A DNA stretch of 64,000 nucleotides from Chloracidobacterium validum (GTDB lineage: Bacteria > Acidobacteriota > Blastocatellia > Chloracidobacteriales > Chloracidobacteriaceae), in assembly GCF_018304825.1 (NCBI RefSeq), contig NZ_CP072648.1:417501-481500 (forward strand), read 5' to 3'. The number at the start of each line of letters is the position of its first letter. Within the stretch, counting starts at the first letter, position 1. A program made the translations under genes and the position numbers. The notes beneath the pieces were generated by a model that saw only the letters and a list, made by a program, of their open reading frames with translations, searched no databases and was not told the origin of the DNA. Shown in pieces: positions 1 to 8,299 of this stretch.

Positions 1-285
1 ATCACCATCGGCGAAAAAATTGGCAAGGACCACCTCACCTACGGGCAGGGCGCATCCGCCGAACTCGTCGCCATGTCGAGCATCGGGATGGCGTCGTATT
101 TGGGGCTTCCGGTCAGCACGACGCATGTGCTGTCATCCGGCGTCGCCGGGACGATGGTGGCAAAAGGGTCAGGCTTGCAGTCGGCTACGGTCATCAAGAT
201 TGCTTCGGCCTGGGTACTGACCTTGCCGGCCTCAATTTTTCTCTCCGGCGGGCTGTTTCTGCTCTTCACCTGGCTTTTCGTCTGA
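1..285 (+). CDS. PiT-family inorganic phosphate permease, 3' part
   Basis: This reading frame is open from the first base of the window, so the gene begins upstream and only the last 94 residues are present. They carry the C-terminal PiT signature: a GEKIG start, then [12 protein letters not shown] and [17 protein letters not shown], the duplicated PiT motif region, followed by two hydrophobic segments up to the stop. PiT proteins are inner-membrane transporters that couple phosphate uptake to a proton or cation gradient. The gene converges on the minus-strand esterase, with 26 bases between the stops. Family assignment is firm; substrate details cannot be judged from this fragment. Confidence 0.9.
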   Translation: MTIGEKIGKDHLTYGQGASAELVAMSSIGMASYLGLPVSTTHVLSSGVAGTMVAKGSGLQSATVIKIASAWVLTLPASIFLSGGLFLLFTWLFV

Positions 286-311
286 GCTGGACAGCCTGAG
301 CGAGTTGCCTA

Positions 312-2081
312 TCAGGGCTTGAATTCCCACCCACCGTTGCGCATGGTCCAGCCTGGCGGAGCCGTTGCCCGCATTCGAGCGATGATCTTGGGGACGTACA
401 TTTCGTTGTAACGCAGTCGAGACAGGGCGTTCGGGCGGGTCGGGTCTCCATTCCAGCAATGTTCGGCCCGGTCGCCATACTGCACCTCACCTTGGTACGG
501 TGGGTCGGTCGTGGACTTGAGGAAGTCTTCGACAAGGTACACCGCATTGTTGAGGTAGTAGTTGTCCATATCGCCGCAGTAGATATGAAGCTTGCCCTGT
601 AGCTTCGGTCCCAGGGTCTTCCAGTTGCGGCGCAGGATGTCGCCCAAGTCGTAATGCTCGCGCCAGTATGCTGCCACCGACTTGTCAATCACACCGGTGC
701 GCCTGTCCCAGATCGGCTTGGGGTAGCCATCCGGGCCGACGGGTGAATACACGGCCTGCCAGATGTCCCACTGCCCACCAGAGCGCCCGTTTGAGCCAAG
801 CGCCAGCTCCAACTGGTGCATTTGCTCGATGGTGGATTGAAGATGGCCGAGGTAGTCCCGCTTGCCCGGACGCCGTACCGTTTTCCAGGGACCGTTGAAC
901 GTGTAGGCGTTCTCATCTTCATAGATGTTGACGGTGGTGTAGGCGCGAAAGTCAATCGGGTCGGGACAAGCAGCAAAGCACCCGTTGAAGTCATCCGGGT
1001 AGAACACCTGCGCCGCCAGGGCTTCCCAGCCACCGGTCGAGCCGCCATAGGTGAAGCGCGCCCAACCCTGCCCAATGCACCGAAAGCGTTTTTCGACTTC
1101 AGGAATCAGCTCGCGCATGATGGCGTCACCATAAGGACCGAGGTTGGCCGAGTTGACCGCATAGGAGTCGTCGTAATAGGGGTTGGCGTGCTGGATTTCG
1201 ACAATCACCAGGCGCGGAAAGTCCGGGCTGGTCCAGGTTTTGTAAAAGTCATAGGCCGCCTGCTGCTGAATCCGGTTGTAGCCTTCCAACTTGAACCGCT
1301 TGCTGTAGTCCGGCTTCAGGTCAGGGTCGGGCGGCGTTTCCCGAAATCCATCGAAGGTGTACGGGAAGTGGCCGTGAAACACGCAGAGGGGGTAGCGCAA
1401 GTCTGGGTTTTCATCGAAACCTTCTGGCAACAAGACACAGGCTCCAAGCTCCATGGGACGCCCCCAAAACCTTGAGAGCAGTTCGCTGCGGATTTTGAAG
1501 TGCTTGATGTACTTCGTGTCCGGTGGCGGCGGAATCGGGGGAATTTCCTGGTCGAGCGTCAGCGCCAGCGTTCCACCCTGGCGCGGGTCAAGGCGAACCC
1601 GCTGGGGTTGGCTGTGCAGGTTGCCCGGCGCGCGATTCCACTGCTGCCCTTCGCCGCGGTCCATGGGTAGTTTCACGACATGGCCATCACTGCGCCGGAA
1701 CGTTTCGTAGCGGTGAAACAACGCCTGAACGTAGTACTCGCCAGGTGGAATGTCCGCCAGACGCAGCGTGGGGTAGCCATCCGCCAGCGGGTCGAACGTC
1801 ACGACCTGGCCGGGTTCGATGTGGTTGACATCCATGCCAAACACCTGCTGGGTGTCGAGGTCTTCGCTGATTTGGAAACGCGGTTCGGCGCTGGGGTCGG
1901 TTGAGATCAGCAACAGCAAGCGCCCATCGCAAGGAGCGCTCAGCCGGGGCTTGGGAAACGTGATGCGAATGGCGAGCGGGCGGGCAGAGCCTTTTTGGCG
2001 GCGTTCAGCCATACCGGCCCCTGCCCACGGCAAGCCGATGCAGAGCAGAATCAAAACAGACTGACGCAGGGCAACCAACAT
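312..2081 (-). CDS. Secreted putative esterase (alpha/beta hydrolase)
   Basis: The 589-residue product has an N-terminal hydrophobic signal segment (about residues 5-24). A beta-rich region follows (about 35-190) with a proline-rich linker PPIPPPP near 182, then an alpha/beta-hydrolase domain of the putative esterase (esterase D/enterochelin esterase) type. The nucleophile elbow is visible as YGGSTGGWEA, with the serine near residue 348. An Asp in ACPDPIDF and a His in AEHCWNG near the C-terminus are plausible partners of the triad. The protein probably acts outside the cytoplasm on an ester; the substrate cannot be named. It lies downstream of the spermidine-synthase-like gene on the same strand with about 39 bases between them. 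Confidence 0.75.
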   Translation of the reverse strand: MLVALRQSVLILLCIGLPWAGAGMAERRQKGSARPLAIRITFPKPRLSAPCDGRLLLLISTDPSAEPRFQISEDLDTQQVFGMDVNHIEPGQVVTFDPLADGYPTLRLADIPPGEYYVQALFHRYETFRRSDGHVVKLPMDRGEGQQWNRAPGNLHSQPQRVRLDPRQGGTLALTLDQEIPPIPPPPDTKYIKHFKIRSELLSRFWGRPMELGACVLLPEGFDENPDLRYPLCVFHGHFPYTFDGFRETPPDPDLKPDYSKRFKLEGYNRIQQQAAYDFYKTWTSPDFPRLVIVEIQHANPYYDDSYAVNSANLGPYGDAIMRELIPEVEKRFRCIGQGWARFTYGGSTGGWEALAAQVFYPDDFNGCFAACPDPIDFRAYTTVNIYEDENAYTFNGPWKTVRRPGKRDYLGHLQSTIEQMHQLELALGSNGRSGGQWDIWQAVYSPVGPDGYPKPIWDRRTGVIDKSVAAYWREHYDLGDILRRNWKTLGPKLQGKLHIYCGDMDNYYLNNAVYLVEDFLKSTTDPPYQGEVQYGDRAEHCWNGDPTRPNALSRLRYNEMYVPKIIARMRATAPPGWTMRNGGWEFKP

Positions 2082-2100
2082 GGTGCGCTGACTCCTCGGT

Positions 2101-2122
2101 ACTGAATTTTCACTGAATTTTC
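2101..2122. repeat. Two tandem copies of an 11-base unit at a stop codon
   Basis: ACTGAATTTTC occurs twice in perfect tandem (2101-2111 and 2112-2122). The second copy overlaps the TGA stop of the minus-strand membrane protein, so the duplication sits at the gene's end and does not change its product. Confidence 0.8.
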
Positions 2123-4277
2123 AGGCATCAGCCGGGAAAGCTGTGGCGAACGCCGGGGGCGTCGCTTTCGCTTCTTCGGGGGTGGCGCGTTGACGCCGGA
2201 TGATCATGAGATACGCCGCCAAGTAGAGTGCCAGCGCCAGTAGTGTCATCTTGCCAAGTCCGGCATACATCGAGAGATACTCCAGGCAGCCACCGACCAC
2301 AGCACCCAGGATATTCGAGCCAAGCGCGGCTGACGCCTGACTGGTTTGCTTGAGGAGATTGGACACAACGACACCGGCAAAAAACACCGGAAGGGCAAAG
2401 AGACATCCACCCAAAATGCCCCGTGTCACCAGGGGAAATTGGTTGAGCAGTCCGGCCCCAAACCACCAAATCGCCACCAACGAGAGCGACAGCGGCAAGA
2501 ACCAAAGCCGCACATCCGGCGCTGGACGAACCAGGACAAAGGTGTTGGCGGCAAGGGCCATGACGAGCACGCCGGCAAAGACCGAAGCGTTGACGACCCA
2601 GGTCGAGCCGAAAAGCAAGCTCAGTTCCGTGACCATACGGGTTTCAAGCAAGAGAAATGCCGCGCCCATCAGAAAGAGCGGCCAATCAAAGCGTTGGCCG
2701 GTGAGCAGTTCCTTACCGAAAACGCGGCGGATGCCATAGGCGGCGGTGACCAGGAGCAGCCCAATCACGACCAAGTAGGCGTAGGGTGTCGCTCCGGGCC
2801 GCAGATAGAGAAACGGCCAGTCATCGGTTGGCGTCCGAATGGCTGGGTTGGGAGCGAAAGCGTAGGTCGGGAACACCAATCGTGACTGGACGCCGGCCTG
2901 GGTTACGTTTGGCCCAACGAGAAAAGTCACCCCATGGTTGTAACCGTGCGCAATCACAACCGGCGCGAGACCGGTGGCTTCGGTCATGAGGTTGTTGAGG
3001 CGTTCGACAATCCACGGCCCGGCGGCGGCGGAGAATGACACCGATAAGATGCCGCCCGGCGCCACATGCTGCCAACCCGAACGCAGACCTTCGACGGTGT
3101 AAAGATAATTGTCTAGGCGCAGCGTGGACATGGCCGAAAACATGGCGTGCGAGTCCACCAGTCCGTAACAGACCACGTCGTACTGGTCAGATGTGTTTTG
3201 CTCGAAGTAAGCCCGCGCGTCATTGTTGATGAGTCGGACCCGCGGGTTGGCGTAGGGTTGTTCGGGGTGCAAGGCGCGTCCCAAGTGGAGAATCACTGGG
3301 TCAATTTCGACACAGGTGACATGGCTGAAACCGACGCGCAGCGCCGCCGCCACGTCATTGCCGGTGCCGGCGCCAAGCACCAGCGCCCGTTGCGCGCTAG
3401 GGGCGAGCCGGAATGGAATCTCATACGCGGCCTGTACGGCGGGGCGTGTTGAATGCTCTGGCGATGCGTCCACCGCCGAGTCGGAGAGGTTGAGCAAGTA
3501 CTGATGGAAGTCACGGTTGACGCTGAGACGATACTCTGGCGCACCGGGTTGCGCCGGCAACTCCTCCGGCAGTTCCAAGTCGCTTTTGACATCAATCCGG
3601 TTGTAGGGCGAGAAATAAGCCCCCTGGTGCGACCATCCGGCCAACGCCACGGCGGCGAAGCCAGCGATCAGCCACCGACTTCGCTCAATGTATGCCAGTG
3701 GCAAGACGCCCAGCGCCAGCCAAGCCAATGGTGGCAAATGCCAGGCTGCCACGGCCGTCATGGCCACGACGCCAAGTAACGATCCAATCAAGTCAATGGC
3801 ATAGGCCCGCAGCGGCGGCATCGTCTCAAACCACCAGCCGACCGGTATCGCCGCAAACAAAAAGACCAACGCGATGAGCCAAAACAGCCCAAGCACGACG
3901 CTGACCGCAAATGTGAACCCAAGGAGGTTTCTCGTTCCAAACTCGGCGCCCCACAAACTAATCGCCGGATCGGGGAAGCTCAGGTGCATCAGCCCAATGT
4001 GTTCAGCCAAAGTCAAGAGTCCGGCCAGGACAAACAGCGTCGGGAAAAACCACTTGAACAACGCTGGATGCTTTCGCCCCAGCGCCACGCCAAGCCCCAT
4101 GCCAAGAAAAGCGGCAATCAAGACTAGGTTGGCGAAGTAAGCAAAGATACGTATTTGCGAGCCAGTCCAGCGAATGATCGCCAGCTCGAGCGCGAGTATG
4201 GCAAAGGTAGCCACCCCCAGCGTCAGCGGCGACCGTCCCGCGGCCCAACTGGGAACTGGGTTGTGAGCGCGCGTCAT
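2121..4277 (-). CDS. Polytopic membrane protein with spermidine-synthase-like methyltransferase fold domain
   Basis: I chose the ATG at 4277 (MTRAHN, 718 residues); the frame stays open 22 codons further upstream. Residues 18-215 hold about six hydrophobic segments. Residues about 230-470 form a Rossmann domain with the nucleotide-binding motif LVLGAGTGNDVA (299-310) and an acidic VEID (about 323-326), as in spermidine synthases and class I methyltransferases. From about residue 490 further membrane segments follow. This membrane-soluble-membrane layout matches the fused MFS/spermidine-synthase proteins common in bacteria, whose substrates are mostly unknown. Polyamine synthesis is therefore possible but not shown. 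The first codons past the stop carry a tandem 11-base duplication. Confidence 0.7.
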   Translation of the reverse strand: MTRAHNPVPSWAAGRSPLTLGVATFAILALELAIIRWTGSQIRIFAYFANLVLIAAFLGMGLGVALGRKHPALFKWFFPTLFVLAGLLTLAEHIGLMHLSFPDPAISLWGAEFGTRNLLGFTFAVSVVLGLFWLIALVFLFAAIPVGWWFETMPPLRAYAIDLIGSLLGVVAMTAVAAWHLPPLAWLALGVLPLAYIERSRWLIAGFAAVALAGWSHQGAYFSPYNRIDVKSDLELPEELPAQPGAPEYRLSVNRDFHQYLLNLSDSAVDASPEHSTRPAVQAAYEIPFRLAPSAQRALVLGAGTGNDVAAALRVGFSHVTCVEIDPVILHLGRALHPEQPYANPRVRLINNDARAYFEQNTSDQYDVVCYGLVDSHAMFSAMSTLRLDNYLYTVEGLRSGWQHVAPGGILSVSFSAAAGPWIVERLNNLMTEATGLAPVVIAHGYNHGVTFLVGPNVTQAGVQSRLVFPTYAFAPNPAIRTPTDDWPFLYLRPGATPYAYLVVIGLLLVTAAYGIRRVFGKELLTGQRFDWPLFLMGAAFLLLETRMVTELSLLFGSTWVVNASVFAGVLVMALAANTFVLVRPAPDVRLWFLPLSLSLVAIWWFGAGLLNQFPLVTRGILGGCLFALPVFFAGVVVSNLLKQTSQASAALGSNILGAVVGGCLEYLSMYAGLGKMTLLALALYLAAYLMIIRRQRATPEEAKATPPAFATAFPADA

Positions 4278-4361
4278 GGATGCAGATTGCCTCCAAAGTG
4301 AGTAGCCAGCGCAAAGGTATGGTCGGCGCGGCTTCGGTGCCACCGGCTGGCAGGTGTCTTG

Positions 4362-6236
4362 TTAGCGCAGCGCCTCAAACACTTCCAGCGCATAGGCGAC
4401 ACGCCCAAATGGCGCGCTCACCTGGACCCCCTGCACGATGTCGCGGACTTCGGCCAGCATTTCACGAGCTATGGCCAGCCCCTCGCGCTGTCCGGCTTCC
4501 GGGGATGTGTTGGCGCAGCGCATGCGTTCCAGAATCTCCGGCGAAACCACGACGCCGGGGACTTCGTTGCTGAGAAACTCCGCGTTTCGATAACTCGTCA
4601 GCGGCCAGATACCGGCAATAATTGGAATCCGGCAGTGCTCGATGCGCTTGAGGAAGGCGCGAAACATCGCCACGTCGAAAATCGGCTGGGTAATGGCGAA
4701 CTCCGCGCCAGCTTCGACCTTGTACTCAAAGCGCCGGATTTCGTAATCCAGATCAACCGCGCAGGGGTTGACGCCGACGCCGATAAAGTACGATGTCGGC
4801 TGACCAATCGCATTGCCGCCCAAGTCAAGGCCAAGGTTGAGCCGTTTGACCATGTTGGTCAGCCCGATGGAATCAATGTCGAAGACGGCGGTGGCGTCTG
4901 GATAGGGTCCCATTTTGGGAGGGTCGCCGGTGATGATGAGGATGTTCCGCAGTCCGAGTCCGGCCGCGCCGAGCAGGTCCGAGGTCATGCCGAGCAGATT
5001 GCGGTCGCGGCAGCAGTAGTGCGTTACGGTTTCGATGCCGACTTGTTGCTCGATGATGAGCGACGTGGCAATGGCGCCCATGCGCGACTGCGCGCGCGGA
5101 CCATCCGGGACATTGACCGCGTCAACCCCGGCTTCCTTGAGCAATCGCACGCCTTCCAGCATTTTCGTTGGGTCGCACCCACGCGGTGGGACGATTTCCA
5201 CACTGGTGACGAACTCACGCTGGACAATCTTTCGCGCGAAGCGAGATTTTTCCTCCGGCGGAGTGATGCGCACGTCCGGGAGCTTGGTTTCGGCAACGCT
5301 GATGACGGGTTCGACACGCTTGGCCGGCGACAGCGCCCGCACTGCCGCCGTCAAGGTCTTGATGTGTTCGGGCGTCGTCCCACAGCAGCCACCGATCAAC
5401 CGGACACCGGCCTGAATCAAGCGCCGGGCATATTTCGCCATGTATTCTGGCGAGCAAAGGTAAATTTTGCGTCCGTGCAAGTCCTGCGGCATCCCGGCGT
5501 TGGGCTGGGCTGACAGCGGTTTTTCCGTCAGCGCCGCCATGCGCTCGATGGCTTCGAGCATGGGCTTGGGCCCGACGCTACAGTTCAGCCCGATGACATC
5601 CGCGCCCCATTCATCCAGCCGTTTCGTGAAGGTTTCTGGAGCCGTCCCATAACCGGTCATGCCATCTTCGCCAACGGTCATTTGGGCAACCACCGGGAGG
5701 TCTGGCGCGAGTTCGCGTACGGCAGCCAGCGCCTGGCGGATTTCGGTGAGATCAGTAAACGTTTCGAGAACGATGAGGTCCACGCCACCGTCTAGCAAGG
5801 CTTCTGCTTGTTCCCGGAAAAAGGCCTTGGCTTCATCAAACGACGTCGGTCCCCACGGCTCGATCCGAATGCCGAGCGGCCCAATCGAACCGGCGACATA
5901 AACGCTTGCTCCAACGGCTTCCCGCGCCAGCTTGGCCGACTTGTAGTTGATTTCCTGAATGCGATCCTGAAAGCCATGGGCTTCCAGCTTCGGACGGTTG
6001 GCCCCAAACGTATTGGTCTGGACGATTTCTGCGCCGGCTTTGGCGTATTCACGGTGAACTTCCTGCACCAGGGATGGATTGGAAAGCGAGATCTCGTCAT
6101 AGCAGCGATTGACATAGACACCCTTGGCATACAGCAGCGTGCCCATCGCCCCGTCAAAGACATGGATGCCACCGGCAGCAAGGAGTTCACGGAAGGGTTT
6201 CAGAGCTTTCATGAGCGTGAAAACAGAAATGGCCAA
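4362..6236 (-). CDS. Bifunctional homocysteine S-methyltransferase / 5,10-methylenetetrahydrofolate reductase
   Basis: The 624-residue protein fuses two one-carbon enzymes. Residues about 20-305 form a homocysteine methyltransferase barrel: HVFDGAMGTLL near 25, LNCSVGPKP with the first zinc-ligand cysteine at about 219, and GGCCGTTPEH with the other two at 284-285. Residues about 335-624 form a MetF-like flavin-dependent reductase (VTSVEIVPPRG, ITGDPPK, ITQPIFD, PIIAGIWPL). This matches the known bacterial YitJ-type fusion, which would reduce methylene-THF and use a methyl donor to make methionine. All three zinc cysteines are present. A second in-frame ATG at 6212 is an equally reasonable start because neither start has a clear ribosome binding site. 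Confidence 0.9.
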   Translation of the reverse strand: MAISVFTLMKALKPFRELLAAGGIHVFDGAMGTLLYAKGVYVNRCYDEISLSNPSLVQEVHREYAKAGAEIVQTNTFGANRPKLEAHGFQDRIQEINYKSAKLAREAVGASVYVAGSIGPLGIRIEPWGPTSFDEAKAFFREQAEALLDGGVDLIVLETFTDLTEIRQALAAVRELAPDLPVVAQMTVGEDGMTGYGTAPETFTKRLDEWGADVIGLNCSVGPKPMLEAIERMAALTEKPLSAQPNAGMPQDLHGRKIYLCSPEYMAKYARRLIQAGVRLIGGCCGTTPEHIKTLTAAVRALSPAKRVEPVISVAETKLPDVRITPPEEKSRFARKIVQREFVTSVEIVPPRGCDPTKMLEGVRLLKEAGVDAVNVPDGPRAQSRMGAIATSLIIEQQVGIETVTHYCCRDRNLLGMTSDLLGAAGLGLRNILIITGDPPKMGPYPDATAVFDIDSIGLTNMVKRLNLGLDLGGNAIGQPTSYFIGVGVNPCAVDLDYEIRRFEYKVEAGAEFAITQPIFDVAMFRAFLKRIEHCRIPIIAGIWPLTSYRNAEFLSNEVPGVVVSPEILERMRCANTSPEAGQREGLAIAREMLAEVRDIVQGVQVSAPFGRVAYALEVFEALR

Positions 6237-6318
6237 TGAGAGTCGGGCAAGGGTTTGGTCTGGGCTTGAGACCTCGATTGTCGGGAATTAGGGCGGGCAA
6301 TGCAACCAATCGGCGAAC

Positions 6319-6347
6319 TTGACCTACCTGCCAGCGCGTACTAGGTT
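6319..6347 (+). promoter_or_regulatory. Sigma70-like promoter of the efflux operon
   Basis: TTGACC (6319-6324) and TAGGTT (6342-6347) are separated by 17 bases, the optimal sigma70 spacing. They lie just upstream of the small membrane protein and the RND efflux genes, in a divergent spacer. The expected start near 6354 leaves a very short leader. Confidence 0.5.
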
Positions 6348-6368
6348 AGCAACAGTGAAAGGAACGCG

Positions 6369-6791
6369 ATGGTCATGCGGGCGCACGACTTCTGGCTTCA
6401 GTTGACCCGTCTTGGTTGGCGACAAAGCTTTGGCTGGCTCTTTCTGGGTTGGCTCTTCCTTGATTTGTGTGTCGTGCATTTGCTCTGCCCGCAGTATGCC
6501 GCCGGTGAACTCTTTGGTTGCGCCGTGCCGGCCGTGGTCGCCGTCCCGTCTGAAGCGCCGCTTGATGCCTCGCTAGTCGTTGCTTTGCCGTCCACGCCGG
6601 ACAGCCTCGCCGACAAATCCGCCCTTGCTCATTCCTGTTTTTGGAATACGTCATCGCTGCTCAAGCCGGCTCCTTTTGCCCTTCCGCCGCGCCAATCGCA
6701 CCCGCTGTGGGTGGTTCGGACACACGCACTTCCCTCGCCCTACACGCGCCTCTCCATCGGAGCCATCTTTCATCCGCCACGACTGACCTGA
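6369..6791 (+). CDS. Small membrane-anchored hypothetical protein upstream of RND efflux genes
   Basis: I do not recognise a family. The 140-residue frame starts with ATG five bases after AAAGGAA, a good ribosome binding site, and lies directly after the promoter at 6319-6347. It has one strong hydrophobic segment (about residues 18-42: FGWLFLGWLFLDLCVVHLL) followed by an alanine/proline-rich, probably periplasmic tail with cysteines in LLCPQYA, LFGCAVPA and HSCFWNT. Small proteins of this kind often precede heavy-metal RND operons, so a role linked to efflux or metal sensing is conceivable. The composition is not strongly coding-like, hence moderate confidence. Confidence 0.5.
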   Translation: MVMRAHDFWLQLTRLGWRQSFGWLFLGWLFLDLCVVHLLCPQYAAGELFGCAVPAVVAVPSEAPLDASLVVALPSTPDSLADKSALAHSCFWNTSSLLKPAPFALPPRQSHPLWVVRTHALPSPYTRLSIGAIFHPPRLT

Positions 6792-6875
6792 CCACTTGCG
6801 AATGTCATCGGTCGCGTGCCCAGAAACGGGCGCGCAGCCTTGCCATGTATCAACAGATTGGTCAGGAGCGTGGTT

Positions 6876-8297
6876 ATGACAGTCGAAGCCAAGCCGGACG
6901 TCTTGCCGGCTCAGAATGAAGTTGAATTGGTGGTTCCGCCGCCCAGCGTTGCGCCACGTGGCGTTGGCGGCCGGAAAGCTTGGGCCGTGACGGTTGGGAT
7001 ATTGGTTGTCATCGCCGCTGCCGGTGGACTCTGGCTGCGCGCCCGCCGTTCAACCGACGTCGCATCGCCGCCGGCAACGTCCACGCCACCAGCGGCGGTT
7101 ACCAAGGCCGTGGTTGAGCTGGCGTCACTTGACGATATTGCCCTCGAACCGGTTCGCCAGGAGGCACTCACAACCAGCCTTCAGGTGACGGGAACGGTCG
7201 AACTCAACCCCCAGACCATCGTCACCGTGACACCGTTGGTTTCTGGGCGCGTAAAACAAGTTTTGGTTCAGCAGGGAACGCGCGTTCGCGCCGGACAACC
7301 GGTGGCCGTGCTCGATAGCCCGGAGATCGCCGAGTTGCACGTGCGTCTGCACGACGCCGAAACCCGCCGCGATATTGCTGCTCGCCAAGTCCAACGGGTC
7401 GAGCGCGAGGAAAGCCGTGTGGCCTTGGTTCAGTCCCGTACGCGCCTCAACCAAACGGAAGCCGCGTTTGAGCGGTTGAAGCAGTTGTTTGAGGCTGGGG
7501 TCATTTCGCGGCAGGAGCTGCAGGATGCTGAAGCCGCCTATGCCGCGGCCAAGGCCGAGTATGACTTTCAGCGCGTCGTCGGATTGGAGCGCGATCTGCG
7601 CGAAGCCCGTGCGGCCCTGGAGACTGCAACCGTTGAGGTCAAGCATCTGAGTGAGCAACTTGCAGCGCTTGGCGGGAAGGCGAGCCCAACAGATGACACG
7701 GTACACCCGGCCGGAGAAATCCAGCTCGTTGCCCCGCTGGCCGGGCTAGTGACGGAACGGACGATCAACGTCGGTGCCTTTGTTCCGGCCGGCACGGCGC
7801 TGCTGACCGTTGCCGATTTGCGGACGGTTTGGGTGATGGCGGCCGTACCCGAAGCCCAGCTTGGGCAAATTCGGATTGGACAGGCCGTGACGGTACGCGC
7901 TCCGGCGCTCGGCGAACAGACGTTGCGCGGACAGGTCGCGTTTGTCGAAGCGCAAGTCAACGCCGATACCCGTACGGCCCGGGTGCGCATCGAAGTGCCA
8001 AATCCAGGCGAACGGCTGCGCTCTGGGATGTTTGTCGAGGTGGCTTTTTTGTCCTCCACCCCCACGCCGCAACTCGTCGTGCCGGTGGCTGCCGTTCAGC
8101 GGATCGGGGCGCACACGGTCGTGTTTGTCGCCGGAGACAATCCCCACCAGTTCACGGTTCGTGAAGTTGAGCTTGGCGACGCGCAGGGAGAGTCCGTCCT
8201 GGTTCGCAGCGGGCTGACCCTTGGCGAGCGCGTGGTGGTCAAAGGTGGGCTGGCGCTCAAAACGCAACTGGCGGGCCTGGCGGCCGAAGGAGACTAG
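6876..8297 (+). CDS. RND efflux periplasmic adaptor (membrane fusion protein, CzcB/CusB type)
   Basis: I chose the ATG at 6876 because TCAGGAGC lies 7-13 bases upstream; this gives 473 residues. An N-terminal membrane anchor (about 28-50: AWAVTVGILVVIAAAGGLWL) is followed by the paired lipoyl-like halves (TVTPLVSGRVKQVLVQQGT; IQLVAPLAGLVTERTINVG). Between them runs a long coiled-coil hairpin of about 100 residues (LHDAETRRDIAARQ to LSEQLAALGG). Beta-barrel and membrane-proximal segments close the protein (TARVRIEVPNPGERLRSGMF, GLTLGERVVVKGGLAL). The adaptor bridges an RND pump to an outer-membrane channel. It ends two bases before the pump gene. No TolC-like outer-membrane gene is in the operon. 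Confidence 0.9.
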   Translation: MTVEAKPDVLPAQNEVELVVPPPSVAPRGVGGRKAWAVTVGILVVIAAAGGLWLRARRSTDVASPPATSTPPAAVTKAVVELASLDDIALEPVRQEALTTSLQVTGTVELNPQTIVTVTPLVSGRVKQVLVQQGTRVRAGQPVAVLDSPEIAELHVRLHDAETRRDIAARQVQRVEREESRVALVQSRTRLNQTEAAFERLKQLFEAGVISRQELQDAEAAYAAAKAEYDFQRVVGLERDLREARAALETATVEVKHLSEQLAALGGKASPTDDTVHPAGEIQLVAPLAGLVTERTINVGAFVPAGTALLTVADLRTVWVMAAVPEAQLGQIRIGQAVTVRAPALGEQTLRGQVAFVEAQVNADTRTARVRIEVPNPGERLRSGMFVEVAFLSSTPTPQLVVPVAAVQRIGAHTVVFVAGDNPHQFTVREVELGDAQGESVLVRSGLTLGERVVVKGGLALKTQLAGLAAEGD

Positions 8298-8299
8298 CC

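Noticed and set aside
4359-5513. 384-codon plus-strand frame opposite the methyltransferase/MTHFR gene
   Set aside because: It is the antisense shadow of a clearly conserved gene and has no recognisable domain.
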